A DNA stretch of 64,000 bases from Siphonodentalium dalli (Eukaryota; Mollusca; Scaphopoda; Gadilida; Siphonodentaliidae). This document shows positions 45,038 to 57,424 of the stretch, in pieces; the stretch's first letter is position 1; every line of letters begins with the position of its first letter. The position numbers and the translations under genes were made by a program. The stretch is taken from positions 118,525,195 through 118,589,194 of the forward strand of contig CP136065.1 of NCBI GenBank assembly GCA_032622095.1. The letters run 5' to 3'. The notes beneath the pieces were generated by a model. That model ran no database searches. It was not told the DNA's origin and saw only the letters and a list, made by a program, of their open reading frames with translations.

Positions 45038-48000
45038 TGGCCGCCATAATGGACGCCAAAATAAAAACAATTGACGTTTTTTCACTAATATCTTTCAAAT
45101 CAGTTCCTGCTTTTTGGAACTGTTTGAGAATTGCAACTTTATTTTGTATTGGTCATGTTAACTGAACATTGGAGCAATGAAATATGCCATTCGTGGGCTC
45201 CATGCCAACTCCGATCCCTTAAAAATTCGATTTTACAGAAAGCGGTATAAAAATTCACAAAAAATCACCATTGGGATTCTAGTCATATTTCGTCAAGAAA
45301 CGGGAAGAACTGTGCAATCTAAGTGACAAATTCCATTTCTTATGAATATTCCAACTCAATTGTACCCAAATTGTCAATTTGGCTCAAAATGGCAGCCAGA
45401 ATATGGAAAAAATGTAAATATTGCCCCAACGAGTCATGTAACCGCAATCCAGTTGTGATTGATGAAAACAAATGACTATTCTGTCTTATAGATATTGAAT
45501 ACTACCATTTCTGATGCACCTTGGTTAATTGTTATTATTTTAAACACTGAAATTACCAGAATTATTGGATTTTTCTATCACAAACTTGACATCAAAATCG
45601 GCAAAAATTCACCTTTCAGGTTAAGACAATTTTCTCAAGTGAAATGGTATCGACGGTGTTTATTGTCTTGATCTGTCTTAAATGGGTCACACTTATCTGT
45701 TTTTGGACAGAATTACTCAAGATGGTTTGCAAAATGGCAACCAAATTTGGTAATATTTTTCATATAAGTATATCCTGAATATTATTCTCTGATGTTCCGA
45801 AAAGGTAGCAAATGGTGGGACTCACTTTGTATTAACAATGTTACTTATGAGGCATGACAAATTATTTATAAAAGATGCAGTGCGGAATTTTGCCAAAAAC
45901 TTCTTTTGGGATTCTGACCAACATTTTTTGTACGGAAATGGACAGCATTTTGAAACTGAACTGAAAGGGGCATTATTGTGAGGCTACGACAATAAAATTG
46001 TGACTCATTGGCATCGAAATGACTAATGTCAGGAAAACCGTTTCCCCTATTGTTCATATAAACCACCAACAGGATGTAGAACTCTCTGACATTACCTCTA
46101 TATCGATTAACATGTCGCTGAGTTATTGTGTAAAGCGATACCCACCCAACTTTACACATGTACAACCCACCCATGACCATACACTCGCTCCATATATACA
46201 TAAACACCGCATAAATGACCATGTGGCCACTCGTTTTTTACACACTTACTTCATCCATGACCGTACAGCCATATTTAGGTATAACCGTACACCACGCGAC
46301 CGTATAATCACTCTATATATAGCTCTACACCCCATTCGTGATCATACAATCACTTCATGTATACATATTCGCCTCACCATTGGCCATACAATTACTCCAT
46401 GTATATATATTTGCCACATCCATGGCCATGTAGTTACTCAAGCTATACATATACACCACACCCATAACAATAGAGTCACTCCAAGTACATATATACGCAT
46501 CACCAATGGCCATACATACGTTCTCTCTATACCAATACCCCGCTCACACGACCATCCATACATACAGGCTTGCATATACACCTCACCGATGACAATTCAG
46601 CCACTCGCTGTATACTCATAACCACATTCGTGGTCATATAGTCAATCAATGTTTACCAATTCACATCACCATTGGTCATATGGTTATTCCATATACACAT
46701 ATTGGCCGCATCAATGGTCATATAGCCACTAAATATATACATATGCACCCCACCCATGCCTATAAAGTCACTCCAGGTATACATATACACCTCACCAGTG
46801 GCCATGCATGCAGCTTTCAAGACATACCAATACCCAACACATCACCTCACCATTGGCCATACGGTCACTCCCTGCATACACATGACCATATAGCCACTCA
46901 AGATATACATATGCACCCCATTCATGACCATAGAGTCACTCCAGTTGCGCGTATACACCTCACTAATTGCCATACAATCCTCCAAGACATACCAGTACCA
47001 TTTACACCACCTCACCATTGGCCATATGGTATCTCCCTCATACCTATTTGCCACATACATGGCATATAGCCACTCAAGATATACATATACACCCCACACA
47101 TGGCCATATAGTCATTCAATGTATACATATACACCTCAGCATTGAATGGATACACCAATACCACATGACCATTTGTATACTCCAGACTTGCATATACACC
47201 TCACGCATAACAATTCAGCCATTCGCTGTATACTCATACATCCGATCCATGATCACACAGCGACTCCCTATATACATATATATCCCCTAATGACAATACA
47301 CCAACAGCAAAGATGCACATACATACCATATACACCTAAGATCACAATGTCACTTCATATATACCAACACGCTCGCTAATGACCATCCATCTATGTATGT
47401 ATGTATATACATTTCAACAATCATGACCATACAACCGTTCTATGTACACCTATAATTATTATACCCATACACCCCACCCATTTTCATACAACCAACACAT
47501 GTATACATATACACCCATCCGTGACAATAAGGCCACCAAATGTACACCTGTACAATCCACACATTGATCATAAAGTCACTCCATATATACACAAACAACA
47601 CACGTAGCTACTCTTGTTATACCCATACACCACTTCAGTGACTATACAGCCACTCCATGTATACCTATTCACCTCATGCATTAGCACTCCTTGTTTACCT
47701 GCATCTCACCATAAACACCACACACATGACCATATAGACACTCCTTGTATAACTACTCACAACATTCGTGATTATATTTCATGTATACCTATTCACATCA
47801 TCTGTGACCACAAGGTCACTCCCTGACTACCATTTTTACAAACATCATGTATTAAGTTGATCAATGTTGATAAATTTTGACGCTAATTTGTGAGAGTAGC
47901 AACATCAAGTGGTCCCGATCAGCTCAGTTTCGAAGTTCTGCATGCCCATTTCCCTTCAGAAACATGGCCAGAATCTCAAAAGAAGTTTTTTAGGCAAAAT

Positions 48001-49370
48001 TCCAAACTGCATCCTTTAAAATGAATTTGTCATGCCTCATAAGGTACTGGGACAACCATAATAGAACCTACAGTAGGTCACAATTTGCTACCTTTTCGGA
48101 AAAGCAGAGAATAATGTTTGGGATATATATGAAAATTTAACTTGTTGGGTGCATAAGAAATGTTAGTTTTCAATCTATATAACAGATAATAGTCAAATGT
48201 TGTCATCAACCACAACTTGTATGTGGTTGCATGGCACGCAGCATGTGGCAACATTTACCATTTTTCACATTTTAGCCGCCATTTTTGCAGCCATTTTGAG
48301 CCAAAGTGACTATTTTGGAACCAATGAGTTGGAATATGCATAATAAATGGAATGTTTCACTAAAATTGCAGTTCTGTCCATTTCTTGATGAAATATGACT
48401 AGAAATCAAATTTTCCACTTCCGGCTGCCATTTTGGGCGCCATTTCTGCAGCCACTTTGAGCCAAAGTGACAATTTTGGTAAGTACTAATGAGTTGGAAT
48501 ATGCAAAAAAATGGATTGTTTCACTAAAATTGCACAGTTCTGCCCATTTCTTGACGAAATATGACTAGAAATCCCAATGGTAATTTTTGGTAAAATTTTA
48601 TACCGCTTTCTCTAAAATAGAATTTTTGAGGGATCAGAAGGGTTTATGATCCCATGAATGGCATATTTCATTGCTCCATTGGTCAGTTAACATGAAAAAT
48701 ACAACATAAAGTCACAATTCTCAACCAGTACCAAACAGCATAAACTGATCTTAAAGACATTAGAGAAAACTAATTAAATTTTCCACTTCCGGCTGCCATG
48801 TTGGGCGCCATTTCTGTAGCCATTTTGAGCCAAAGTGACACTTTTGGTACTAATGAGTTGGAATATGCATAAGAAATGGAATGTTTCACTAAAGTTTCAC
48901 AGTTCTGCCCATTTCTTGATGAAATATGACTAGAAATCCCAATGGTGATTTTTTGTCAAATTTATACCGCTTTCTGTAAAATCGAATTTTTGAGGGATCA
49001 GAAGGGTTTCTGACACCTTGAATGGCATATTTCATTGCTCCAATGGCCAGTTAACATGAACAATCCAACATAAAGTCACAATTCTCAACCAGTACCAAAC
49101 AGCATAAACTGATCTTAATGATATTAGAGAGAAAAAATCAAATTTTTCACTTCCGGCTGCCATTTTGACGACCATCTTGGACGGAGAGTTCCAATTTTAC
49201 CCTATAATGGTGGCATTTTATCTTATCTTCACAAAAATGTATACATTTGTATACATATATATGACAAGACTGTCTCTCAATATAATTTGCATCAAACTGA
49301 CTTAGTAACCCGTCTGAAAAATTGCAGCCATGTTGGGCGCCATCTTGAATTTAACCATGTCGAGTTATCT
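45038..49370. mobile_element. Long inverted-repeat element around a 51-bp array
   Basis: The left arm (about 45038-45960) and right arm (about 47925-49370) are inverted copies. Examples are 'attggagcaatgaaatatgcc' at 45171 against its complement near 48661 and 49022, and 'gccaaaaacttcttttggg' at about 45892 against its complement near 47976. The right arm contains extra tandem copies of a unit of about 370 bp (near 48290, 48440 and 48790), each with 'ccggctgccat.ttgggcgccat'. The arms carry many complements of AAAATGGC. The tips and target duplication are unclear. No transposase was seen. The design resembles that of 25547-31404. Confidence 0.7.
46130..47830 (+). repeat. 51-bp minisatellite at the element centre
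   Basis: The unit is approximately 'catgaccatacagtcactccatgtatacatatacacc' plus 'tcacc', repeated some thirty times with much divergence. Because the period is near 51 bp (17 codons), long frames stay open on the plus strand, for example 46019-46621 with recurring HDHTITPCIHIH-like residues. These frames are by-products of the repeat, not evidence for a gene. Confidence 0.85.
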
Positions 49371-49711
49371 GTGACTAAAATATACTCCCAGCTCTAATGC
49401 ACGGCGCCTGGGTGTGAACCGCACTGGCTTTATACCATACGCTGACTCCTGCATACAACCAGTAATTAATTAGCTCTGCATATTCCTTTCATATCTCAGC
49501 CTGTGGGAGCATGGGCAGGGCACCCTGGCAAATTAATAACCGTTTATTATTCGATGTATAAAATGTTAAATTGTATTGTTATTTTTAAAGGAAAAACAGA
49601 ATTGATATTAGCCTAAAACGATAAAAACAATTATGACGCAGCAAAACAAAGTTATCAAACGAATTATATTTTTTAGAAAATCAGCAAAATATAAGTGAAT
49701 TAGTTTCCAAA
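49371..49711. other. No recognised feature
   Basis: Spacer between the inverted-repeat element and the satellite. It contains 'acggcgcctgggtgtgaacc' near 49402 and AT-rich sequence, and no gene. Confidence 0.35.
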
Positions 49712-52686
49712 ACGACAATTTAACGCTTTAGTTCGTTCAATGCAAACGGAACCCAAAACCATGTATTTCCTATAAACAATGCGAAAACGATCGTGCATGA
49801 ACATGTTTTTATCGCTAATTGTATGAATTCAGTTCTTTCTAATTTCGGGTGTTGATTATATTTTTATTTATACATGCACATGGGTAATTTCCGTATTTAT
49901 CAACGGATTCGAGCCATTGAAGTCTCAAACCACAACCGCGGATTCCAATTATACACTTGGTACATTTCGTTTTTGTCAAAAGCTGAAGTTTAATGAAATA
50001 ACAAAAATGCGATATATAGTATCAGCTTATTTTTCAATGTGTCACATGATTACGTAACTTACCCACATGCCAGACAGCAGACTGCGGCGACATAACCTTT
50101 GATCTACCGCCGACGGACTGGGCCTGGTAAAGCTATTTTTAACATGGTGTAAGGTAATTAGCCTGTCACACGGACTTCTTTTTTAATGGAGCGAGAACGA
50201 AATGAGGCTGGGTGTGGGTGCGGACAGACTTATTATACCACAGGCTCGCGCGGCTGCCCAGAATGCTTCACTCCGAAACCGCTATATCGTGAAATATTTA
50301 GTCAACTTATATGAATATCTTTATTGGATATTGTAGAGCTATATTCTCCCGACATATAGCCGTTTTCCAATCGAAAATATATCCACGGGAACTTTGATTT
50401 ATTTTCAATTTACCAGACCTGGGTGTGGGTGCGGTTCGGATATTCACAGTCATCGGCAAACTATTTAATACTTCTTATACACAAGGCTCGCGTGGCTGTC
50501 AGAATGTTTCACTTTGAAACCGTTATATCTTGAAATATTAAGTCACAGCATATGATTCTATTTATTAGATATTATAGAGCAAATTCTCCCGACATATAGC
50601 CGTTTTCGAATCGAAAATATATCCACGGGAACTTTGATTTATTTTCAATTTACCAGACGTGGGTGCGGTTCGGATATTCACAGTCATCGGCAAACTATAT
50701 TTAATACTTATACACAAGGCTCGCGTGGCTGTCAGAACGTTTCACTTTGAAACCGTTATATCTTGAAATATTAAGTCACGGCATATGATTCTATTTATTG
50801 GATATTATAGAGCTATATTCTCCCGACATATAGCCATTTTCCAATCGAAAATATATGCACGGGAACTTTGATTTATTTTCAATTTACCAGACCTGGCTGT
50901 GGGTGCGGTTCGGATATTCACAGTCATCGGCAAACTATTTAATACTTCTTATACACAACGACAATTTAACGCTTTAGTTCGTTCAATGCAAACGGAACCC
51001 AAAACCATGTATTTCCTATAAACAATGCGAAAACGATCGTGCATGAACATGTTTTTATCACTAATTGTATGAATTCAGTTCTTTCTAATTTCGGGTGTAG
51101 ATTATATTTTTATTTATACATGCACATGGGTAATTTCCGTATTTATCAACGGATTCGAGCCATTGAAGTCTCAAACCACAACCGCGGATTCCAATTATAC
51201 ACTTGGTACATTTCGTTTTTGTCAAAAGCTGAAGTTTAATGAAATAACAAAAATGCGATATATAGTATCAGCTTATTTTTCAATGTGTCACATGATTACG
51301 TAACTTACCCACAAGCCAGACAGCAGACTGCGGCGACATAACCTTTGATCTACCGCCGACGGACTGGGCCTGGTAAAGCTATTTTTAACATGGTGTAAGG
51401 TAATTAGCCTGTCACACGGACTTCTTTTTTAATGGAGCGAGAACGAAATGAGGCTGGGTGTGGGTGCGGACAGACTTATTATACCAAAGGCTCGCGCGGC
51501 TGCCCAGAATGCTTCACTCCGAAACCGCTATATCGTGAAATATTTAGTCAACCTATATGAATATCTTTATTGGATATTGTAGAGCTATATTCTCCCGACA
51601 TATAGCCGGTTTCCAATCGAAAATATATCCACGGGAACTTTGATTTATTTTCAATTTACCAGACTTGGGTGTGGGTGCGGTTCGGATATTCACAGTCATC
51701 GGCAAACTATTTAATACTTCTTATACACAAGGCTCGCGTGGCTGTCAGAATGTTTCACTTTGAAACCGTTATATCTTGAAATATTAAGTCACAGCATATG
51801 ATTCTATTTATTGGATATTATATAGCAAATTCTCCCGACACATAGCCGTTTTCGAATCGAAAATATATCCACGGGAACTTTGATTTATTTTCAATTTACC
51901 AGACCTGGGTGTGGGTGCGGGTCGGATATTCACAGTCATCGGCAAACTATTTAATACTTCTTATACACAATGCTCGCGTGGCTGTCAGAACGTTTCACTT
52001 TGAAACCGTTATATCTTGAAATATTAAGTCACAGCATATGATTCTATTTATTGGATATTATAGAGCTATATTCTCCCGACATATAGCCGTTTTCGAATCG
52101 AAAATATATCCACGGGAACTTTGATTTATTTTCAATTTACCAGACCTGGGTGTGGGTGCGGTTCGGATATTCACAGTCATCGGCAAACTATTTAATACTT
52201 ATACACAAGGCTCGCGTGGCTGTCAGAACGTTTCACTTTGAAACCGTTATATCTTGAAATATTAAGTCACAGCATATGATTCTATTTATTGGATATTATA
52301 GAGCTATATTCTCCCGACATATAGCCGTTTTCCAATCGAAAATATATGCACGGGAACTTTGATTTATTTTCAATTTACCAGACCTGGGTGTGGGTGCGGT
52401 TCGGATATTCACAGTCATCGGGAAACTATTTAATACTTCTTATACACAAGGCTCGCGTGGCTGTCAGAACGTTTCACTTTGAAACCGTTATATCTTGAAA
52501 TATTAAGTCACAGCATATGATTCTATTTATTGGATATTATAGAGCTATATTCTCCCGACATATAGCCGTTTTCCAATCGAAAATATATCCACGGGAACTT
52601 TGATTTATTATCAATTTACCAGACCTGGGTGTGGGTGCGGTTCGGATATTCACAGTCATCGGCAAACTATTTAATACTTCTTATAC
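49712..52686 (+). repeat. Two-level satellite: leader plus 240-bp units, duplicated
   Basis: A leader of about 500 bp ('acgacaatttaacgctttag' at 49712 and again at 50957) is followed by 240-bp monomers. These contain 'gggtgtgggtgcggttcgg', 'ggctcgcgtggctgtcagaa' and 'ctcccgacatatagccg'. The first block has three monomers (about 50215-50955) and the second five (about 51460-52686). The leaders differ at only a few positions (for example gttgat/gtagat and catgcc/aagcc), and monomers are mostly above 95% alike by eye. The block therefore duplicated recently as a unit of 1.245 kb and one copy then gained or lost monomers. No coding sequence spans it. It could also be a spacer of a repeated gene, but none is seen. 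Confidence 0.85.
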
Positions 52687-53215
52687 TGGCACGGTATATT
52701 TGTTTGGTTCCTATTTTGTCGGTTCATAGATGCCGACCAAAATATTATAGCTGAGTTTAGGCGGAGAAAACTCAGAACATTTTCGGAAGATTAGTTTGCT
52801 ACCAGTTACCATACCTAAAAAGAGTGTCTTGCTTCCTTTTTAAATGTAAATTAGGTTTTAAAACTTTTAATTTCGTTTATTTATCATTTCAGATTCAGGT
52901 TTTTTAAAAAATCATAAAAATTAAATTAACATTTTTTTAAAGTTAAACTTTGAATTTAAAATTTAAAATTATAAACTTGCAATGAAAAAGACAGTTTTAT
53001 GGTGTATATTAGGCTGGACTGAGGATCTAAAAATGTAAAAAAAAACAAAAAACAATTAATTAAATTTATAAATTAAAAAAATGAAATTTGAAACGTGATA
53101 TACATTGCTTATGAAGACATATCTAAGCAGCTGACTGCAAATTAATAAGTATAACAAGCCTTAAAGGGTAAACATACGAGCTGTGTTGTCACTGTGATTA
53201 ACGGCACCGGTCGTC
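52687..53215. other. AT-rich spacer without recognised gene
   Basis: The stretch at 52830-53090 is extremely A/T-rich with several 'aaattaaaatttaa' patches. No gene or RNA was recognised. Confidence 0.4.
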
Positions 53216-53257
53216 AGCGTTAGTTAATTAGACAGCGCTGTCTAATTAACTAACGCT
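53216..53257. repeat. Perfect 42-bp palindrome
   Basis: Bases 53216-53236 (agcgttagttaattagacag plus c) are the exact reverse complement of 53237-53257, with no loop. It begins and ends in AGCGTTAG/CTAACGCT and is flanked by G/C-rich 'cggcaccggtcgtc' and 'agcgccggcgg'. It may be a very small fold-back element or a protein-binding palindrome. Confidence 0.9.
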
Positions 53258-53550
53258 AGCGCCGGCGGTATGCAATAACCCAGTGCGGTTCAGATGGCTC
53301 TGGATTTAGTCACAGTTAACTCGACATGACGGGTTCCCGAAAGCTGGAACCAGCTGGATTATGATCAGGGATATAGTGGACAATATATGTGCGAAGTTTT
53401 GTGCTTTTATCTGGAAGTGAAAGATTCTTCCATTAGTGTGCGTTTAGCGACTCCACTTAGATAGATTAAAGGCACGTGAGGCCTTAGTTGTCGAAAATAT
53501 TCATATTTGTTCTAATCACCGTAAACAGAAAAACATTAAAACGCATACAG

Positions 53551-54933
53551 TAGAGCCCGAAGCCGCCATCGAACGCCGCCGCCGCCAGCCATATTGGCCA
53601 CAAGCCGTCGCCAGCCATATTATCTCTAACGCCAGCCACATTTAAAAATCTCCGCCACCAGAATTGTAAAATGGCTGAGCCATGTGCATGGGCTTATATG
53701 TCAAGCACAACTGTACTGTGAATCGCAAAGAACTAAACCGCATTTCCTAATATTGGCATATACTCGCATGGACACGGCATGTTGTTATACTATCAGAACA
53801 CCGGGCCCCTTAGTGTGGAATAGACTATCCCAATGCATGCTTTCATATAACTGAATGGGCGCATCCATTCGGTATTGAAAGGGTTAAAATATAAAATTGT
53901 TTATATCGACAACACCCAGTCTCGGACATCGCTGGCATTTGTCAATATATATTACACATAAGAATAGAAAATAGTTTGAAATATTATATAAGGATTAACT
54001 GTCATGTGGACTGTTTTTATGGAGATGTAACGGTGGGGTAAGTGGACATAACTTGTGTAAAACCCGAAGGGTTTTACATACAAGTTATGTCCACTTACCT
54101 CACCGTTACATCTCCATAAAAATAGTCCACATGACAGTTAATCCTTATATTTATATACATTTAGCGAAAAAGCCACTTTTGTAAATATATTTAAATCGAA
54201 AAGTGTATCGTGACAAGATCAGCCCAAAATACCCAATAGCACCCTTGGCAAAAGTTAATAGGAACAATTTCTCTTCATGTTGAAACCCGATGATGTATTA
54301 AGTCAATCCTGCGCGAGTCAAAATGCGCCCAAAGCATTACGCGTTCGTCTTTCCAAACCTAATGACGTATCGATGGTGTTATTAGCTTGGTGTTATTAGG
54401 CGTTACGCATTCACCGAGAAATAACTGCAACTAGCCACGTGGGCGCCGACCAATCAGAATGCTGGATTTAGTGATGACAACACTTAGTGTGTAAATATAT
54501 ATCATTACTATCGGGTTCATCATTCATGATGCATGCATATATCGAAAGATGGCAGTGATGGTAGCAGTCTGAAGTCGACAGAAGTCCCAAATGTAACTAC
54601 TTATACCGATTAGATGGGAAACTACATAGTATATCCATACCAGTCCTTCGTGAATTTTCGCCACAATGGAAAAGCCCAACATCAAAAGATTACGTGTGGT
54701 CTGGAATTCTACGGGTTCACCACAAACGCTAAAAAAACGGCGTCTATAACCGGTAACAGGGGATTAGGAACATTTCGGAAACGAGAATACACTGAATGAC
54801 AACATCTCAGCCGGCTCAGCCGCCATATTTCGTCAGCCACGAACGTCGTGACTGAGCCGGCTTAGCTAGCTAACCAGCCACGAAATTCGGTTGAGCCAGC
54901 CATGAAAACTATTTGTCGTGGCTTCGGGGTCTA
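53551..54933. mobile_element. Non-autonomous hAT element, 1.4 kb, 8-bp TSD
   Basis: The ends TAGAGCCCGAAGCC and GGCTTCGGGGTCTA are inverted repeats with one mismatch. An exact 8-bp duplication GCATACAG lies at 53543-53550 and 54934-54941, as expected for hAT. Subterminal regions are rich in 'gccagccat/gccagccac' and 'gagccggct' motifs, probably binding sites. The interior carries a fold-back MITE (53989-54147) and a 61-codon frame (54614-54799) that I do not recognise. No transposase is present. Confidence 0.85.
53989..54147. mobile_element. Nested fold-back MITE, about 160 bp
   Basis: TAAGGATTAACTGTCATG at the left and its complement at the right border a nearly perfect palindrome, which runs through 'tttttatggagatgtaacgg' and 'aagtggacataacttgtg' to a centre of 'aaaacccgaagggtttt' (about 54067). 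TATA on both sides fits a TA target (Tc1/mariner-like), but this is not certain. Confidence 0.75.
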
Positions 54934-54941
54934 GCATACAG

Positions 54942-55619
54942 TTTCGTTCATATATACCATGACCATCACGTAAACATCATGTTATCATAAAGACCTACTA
55001 TATTTTACCTAAGCAAGAGCCTGATTGTGTTACAGAAGACAGCACAATGCTACTGGCTAATCACACACAAATGGCATAAACGCTCTTTATTAGTTCCATA
55101 TCAGGAATTCACCAACAAAGAACGCTCTTTATGTTTACCATCATAATATAAACAAACACCAGAAAAGTAACTTTTTATGCTTTTGTTTACATAACAATGG
55201 TCAAACATTTGACAATAACATACTGTTTATGCGATATTTCTTATTTGTATACGGACAAAGTCTGTCTACATTTTGATGTTCTTTCTGTTTGTGGCGGTTT
55301 TTGACGGGTGGAAATATTTTCACAGGATACCCACCGCCAAGGCCAACCGTACCTTTAACATCTTGGCTTCTAGGTGTGTGAAGTTATAAACCATTACCCA
55401 GTATACCCTGTTCAAAACGTAGACATAACATTGGAATATCTCATTACGGTAGACGGGGGAGATGTCGGATTTAGTTCGTTGTTTTTGCAGTAATTCTCAA
55501 TCTGCCTGCCGGATGGGGTGCAGTAGTTGAGTTCTGGACCATTGGCGGCGCATCTATCCTACCCCCACGTCAAATGACTTATAGCCCCCCCCCCCCCCCG
55601 GGAGGGACCGGGAGGGACG
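54942..55619. other. Gene-free stretch with paired ACGCTCTTTAT motifs
   Basis: The complement of AATAAAGAGCGTT occurs at 55078-55091 and 55121-55133, as in the pairs at 14.1 and 16.1 kb. A C11 run lies at about 55587-55598. No gene is supported. Confidence 0.4.
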
Positions 55620-56760
55620 AATTTCGAATAGGTTTCTGAACAATACGCCAGACACCTGTTCGCAAATTCACGAAGTAGCCTGAAGTATATAGCCGTTATT
55701 AGATGTCACGTTGATCGGGGAGGAGCACGACGGGTTTGCTGTTCCATTTGGGCGCACATCTAACTGCGCCCCTCTGTATATAGCCTATACTCCCCGGGGG
55801 CGGGGATGGGTGCATGAGAGGGACCGCGGAGGTATCGGAAGCTGAATGTGGCACTGGGTATGTGCAACAAAACACATAGAAACACTATCCCGTTGAGAAA
55901 ATTCACCCCCAAAAAAATGGGAGAGAACATGAAGAGCGTTTCTGATTTTGAATAGGTTTCTGGAAAACCAATTGGTAGCCAGAAACCAGTTCGTTGTTTT
56001 CTTAATTACTCCCAACCTGGTGGTGGTAGGGGGTGGAAAATTTGGGCTCTGGTCGATCCGCATATTCTCTACCCTACCCCCATTCCAAATCACGTACGAG
56101 CCCCCGGGGATGCACCGATATGGGCATATTTCGAATAGGTTTCTGGAACGCGAATTGGGCGTCAGAAACCAGTTCGTCGTTCTCGCATTAACTCTCAATC
56201 TGTCTGTGGGAGGGGTGGTCAATTTGGGTTAACGTCGATCCTTAGATTATTTACCCGATCCCCGCTTCAAATCACTTATGACCCCCGGGGAGGCACCGAT
56301 AGGGGCGGATTTCGAATAGGTTTCTGTAATGCGAATAGGTTTCTGGAACGCGAATTGGGTGTCAGAAACCAGTTCGTCGTTCTCGCATTAACTCTCAATC
56401 TGTCCGTGGGAGGGCGTGGTCAATTTGGATTCACGTCGATCCTTAGATTACCTACCCGATCCCCGCTTCAAATCGCTTATGACCCCCGGGGAAGCACCGA
56501 TAGGGGCGGATTTCGAATAGGTTTCCGGAATGCGAATAGGTTTCTGGAACGCGAATTGGGTGTCAGAAACCAGTTAGTTGTCGTTACAGTAACTCTCAAT
56601 CTGTCCGTGGGAGGGGGTGCAGGATATGGGCTCGGGACCATTTGCTGCTCGCCTACCCGACACCCACGTCAAATGATTTTTACCCCGAGGAGAGGGACCG
56701 GGAGGGGCGGATTTCGAATAGGATTCTGAATAGTACGCCAGAAACCAATTCGCAAATTAT
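55620..56760 (+). repeat. Tandem array of about 180-200-bp units
   Basis: Units contain 'ggatttcgaataggtttctg' (about 55617, 55945, 56125, 56309, 56511 and 56708), 'gtcagaaaccagttcg', 'actctcaatctgtc.gtgggaggg' and 'gacccccggggaggcaccgatagggg'. Successive units differ by several percent. Two of them carry an extra 'gcgaataggtttctggaac' duplication. Open frames that cross the units reflect the periodicity and are not taken as genes. Confidence 0.8.
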
Positions 56761-57424
56761 CGTAATGGCTGTCGTTGTGTTGACCGAGGAGGTGCACGAC
56801 GGGTTTGCTAATCCATTTGGGCCCAAGGATATCATGAATTCCACGAAAAGGCGGCCATGGATACCGATAATGGGTATTTGCATCATTGTCATGTCATCGG
56901 GGAATGTTGTTGCTTCTTCTGTATTTCATTATTACTATGCAATGAATATATTTTGGAATGGTCATTGCCCTCACTATACAATCTCTTAAACACCAGATAT
57001 TGTGTGACTGTGGATCAATGATGCGCGCATGCGCAGTCAACGCATATTTTCATGTTTTGCCAAATAAGGTAAAATGAACCAAAATATCATTTTCAAGCAG
57101 CTCAATTGTCATTCTAGGTTAATAGTGGGGCATGTGTGGAAATGTTATTTTTGTCACATTTCCCATATCACAATCTGCCTCAATTACCATAGTATCCCCT
57201 TTTTGCACATATATTTTAGTAAAATGACGGTTTAACCCCTACCAACAACCCGTTTCTAAGGTAAAACCAGTCGCATAGCAACCGTTGCCATGGAAAGTAT
57301 TATCGTGATTGCCCCCATATCTGAAAATAATACGTGGGACCTAATATACAAATGTGCCAAGTTTTATGCTTTTATGACAATGTCCGCATTTGTTACACAA
57401 AAAACTATACCTAAAAAAATCGCA
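56761..57424. other. No recognised gene
   Basis: The stretch holds a solitary GCGCGCATGCGCAG near 57031, matching the motif of the Helitron family 1 units, and otherwise unremarkable sequence. Confidence 0.35.

Noticed and set aside
46019-46621. 200-codon plus-strand open frame rich in His, Thr and Ile
   Set aside because: It follows the 51-bp minisatellite, whose period is a multiple of three, so any stop-free unit gives a long frame. Several parallel frames exist in the same array, and there is no start context or conserved domain.
55785-56222. 145-codon minus-strand frame and the overlapping plus-strand frames at 55948-56729
   Set aside because: They lie in the tandem array of 180-200-bp units and show the repeat in their residues. 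The same stretch is open on both strands.
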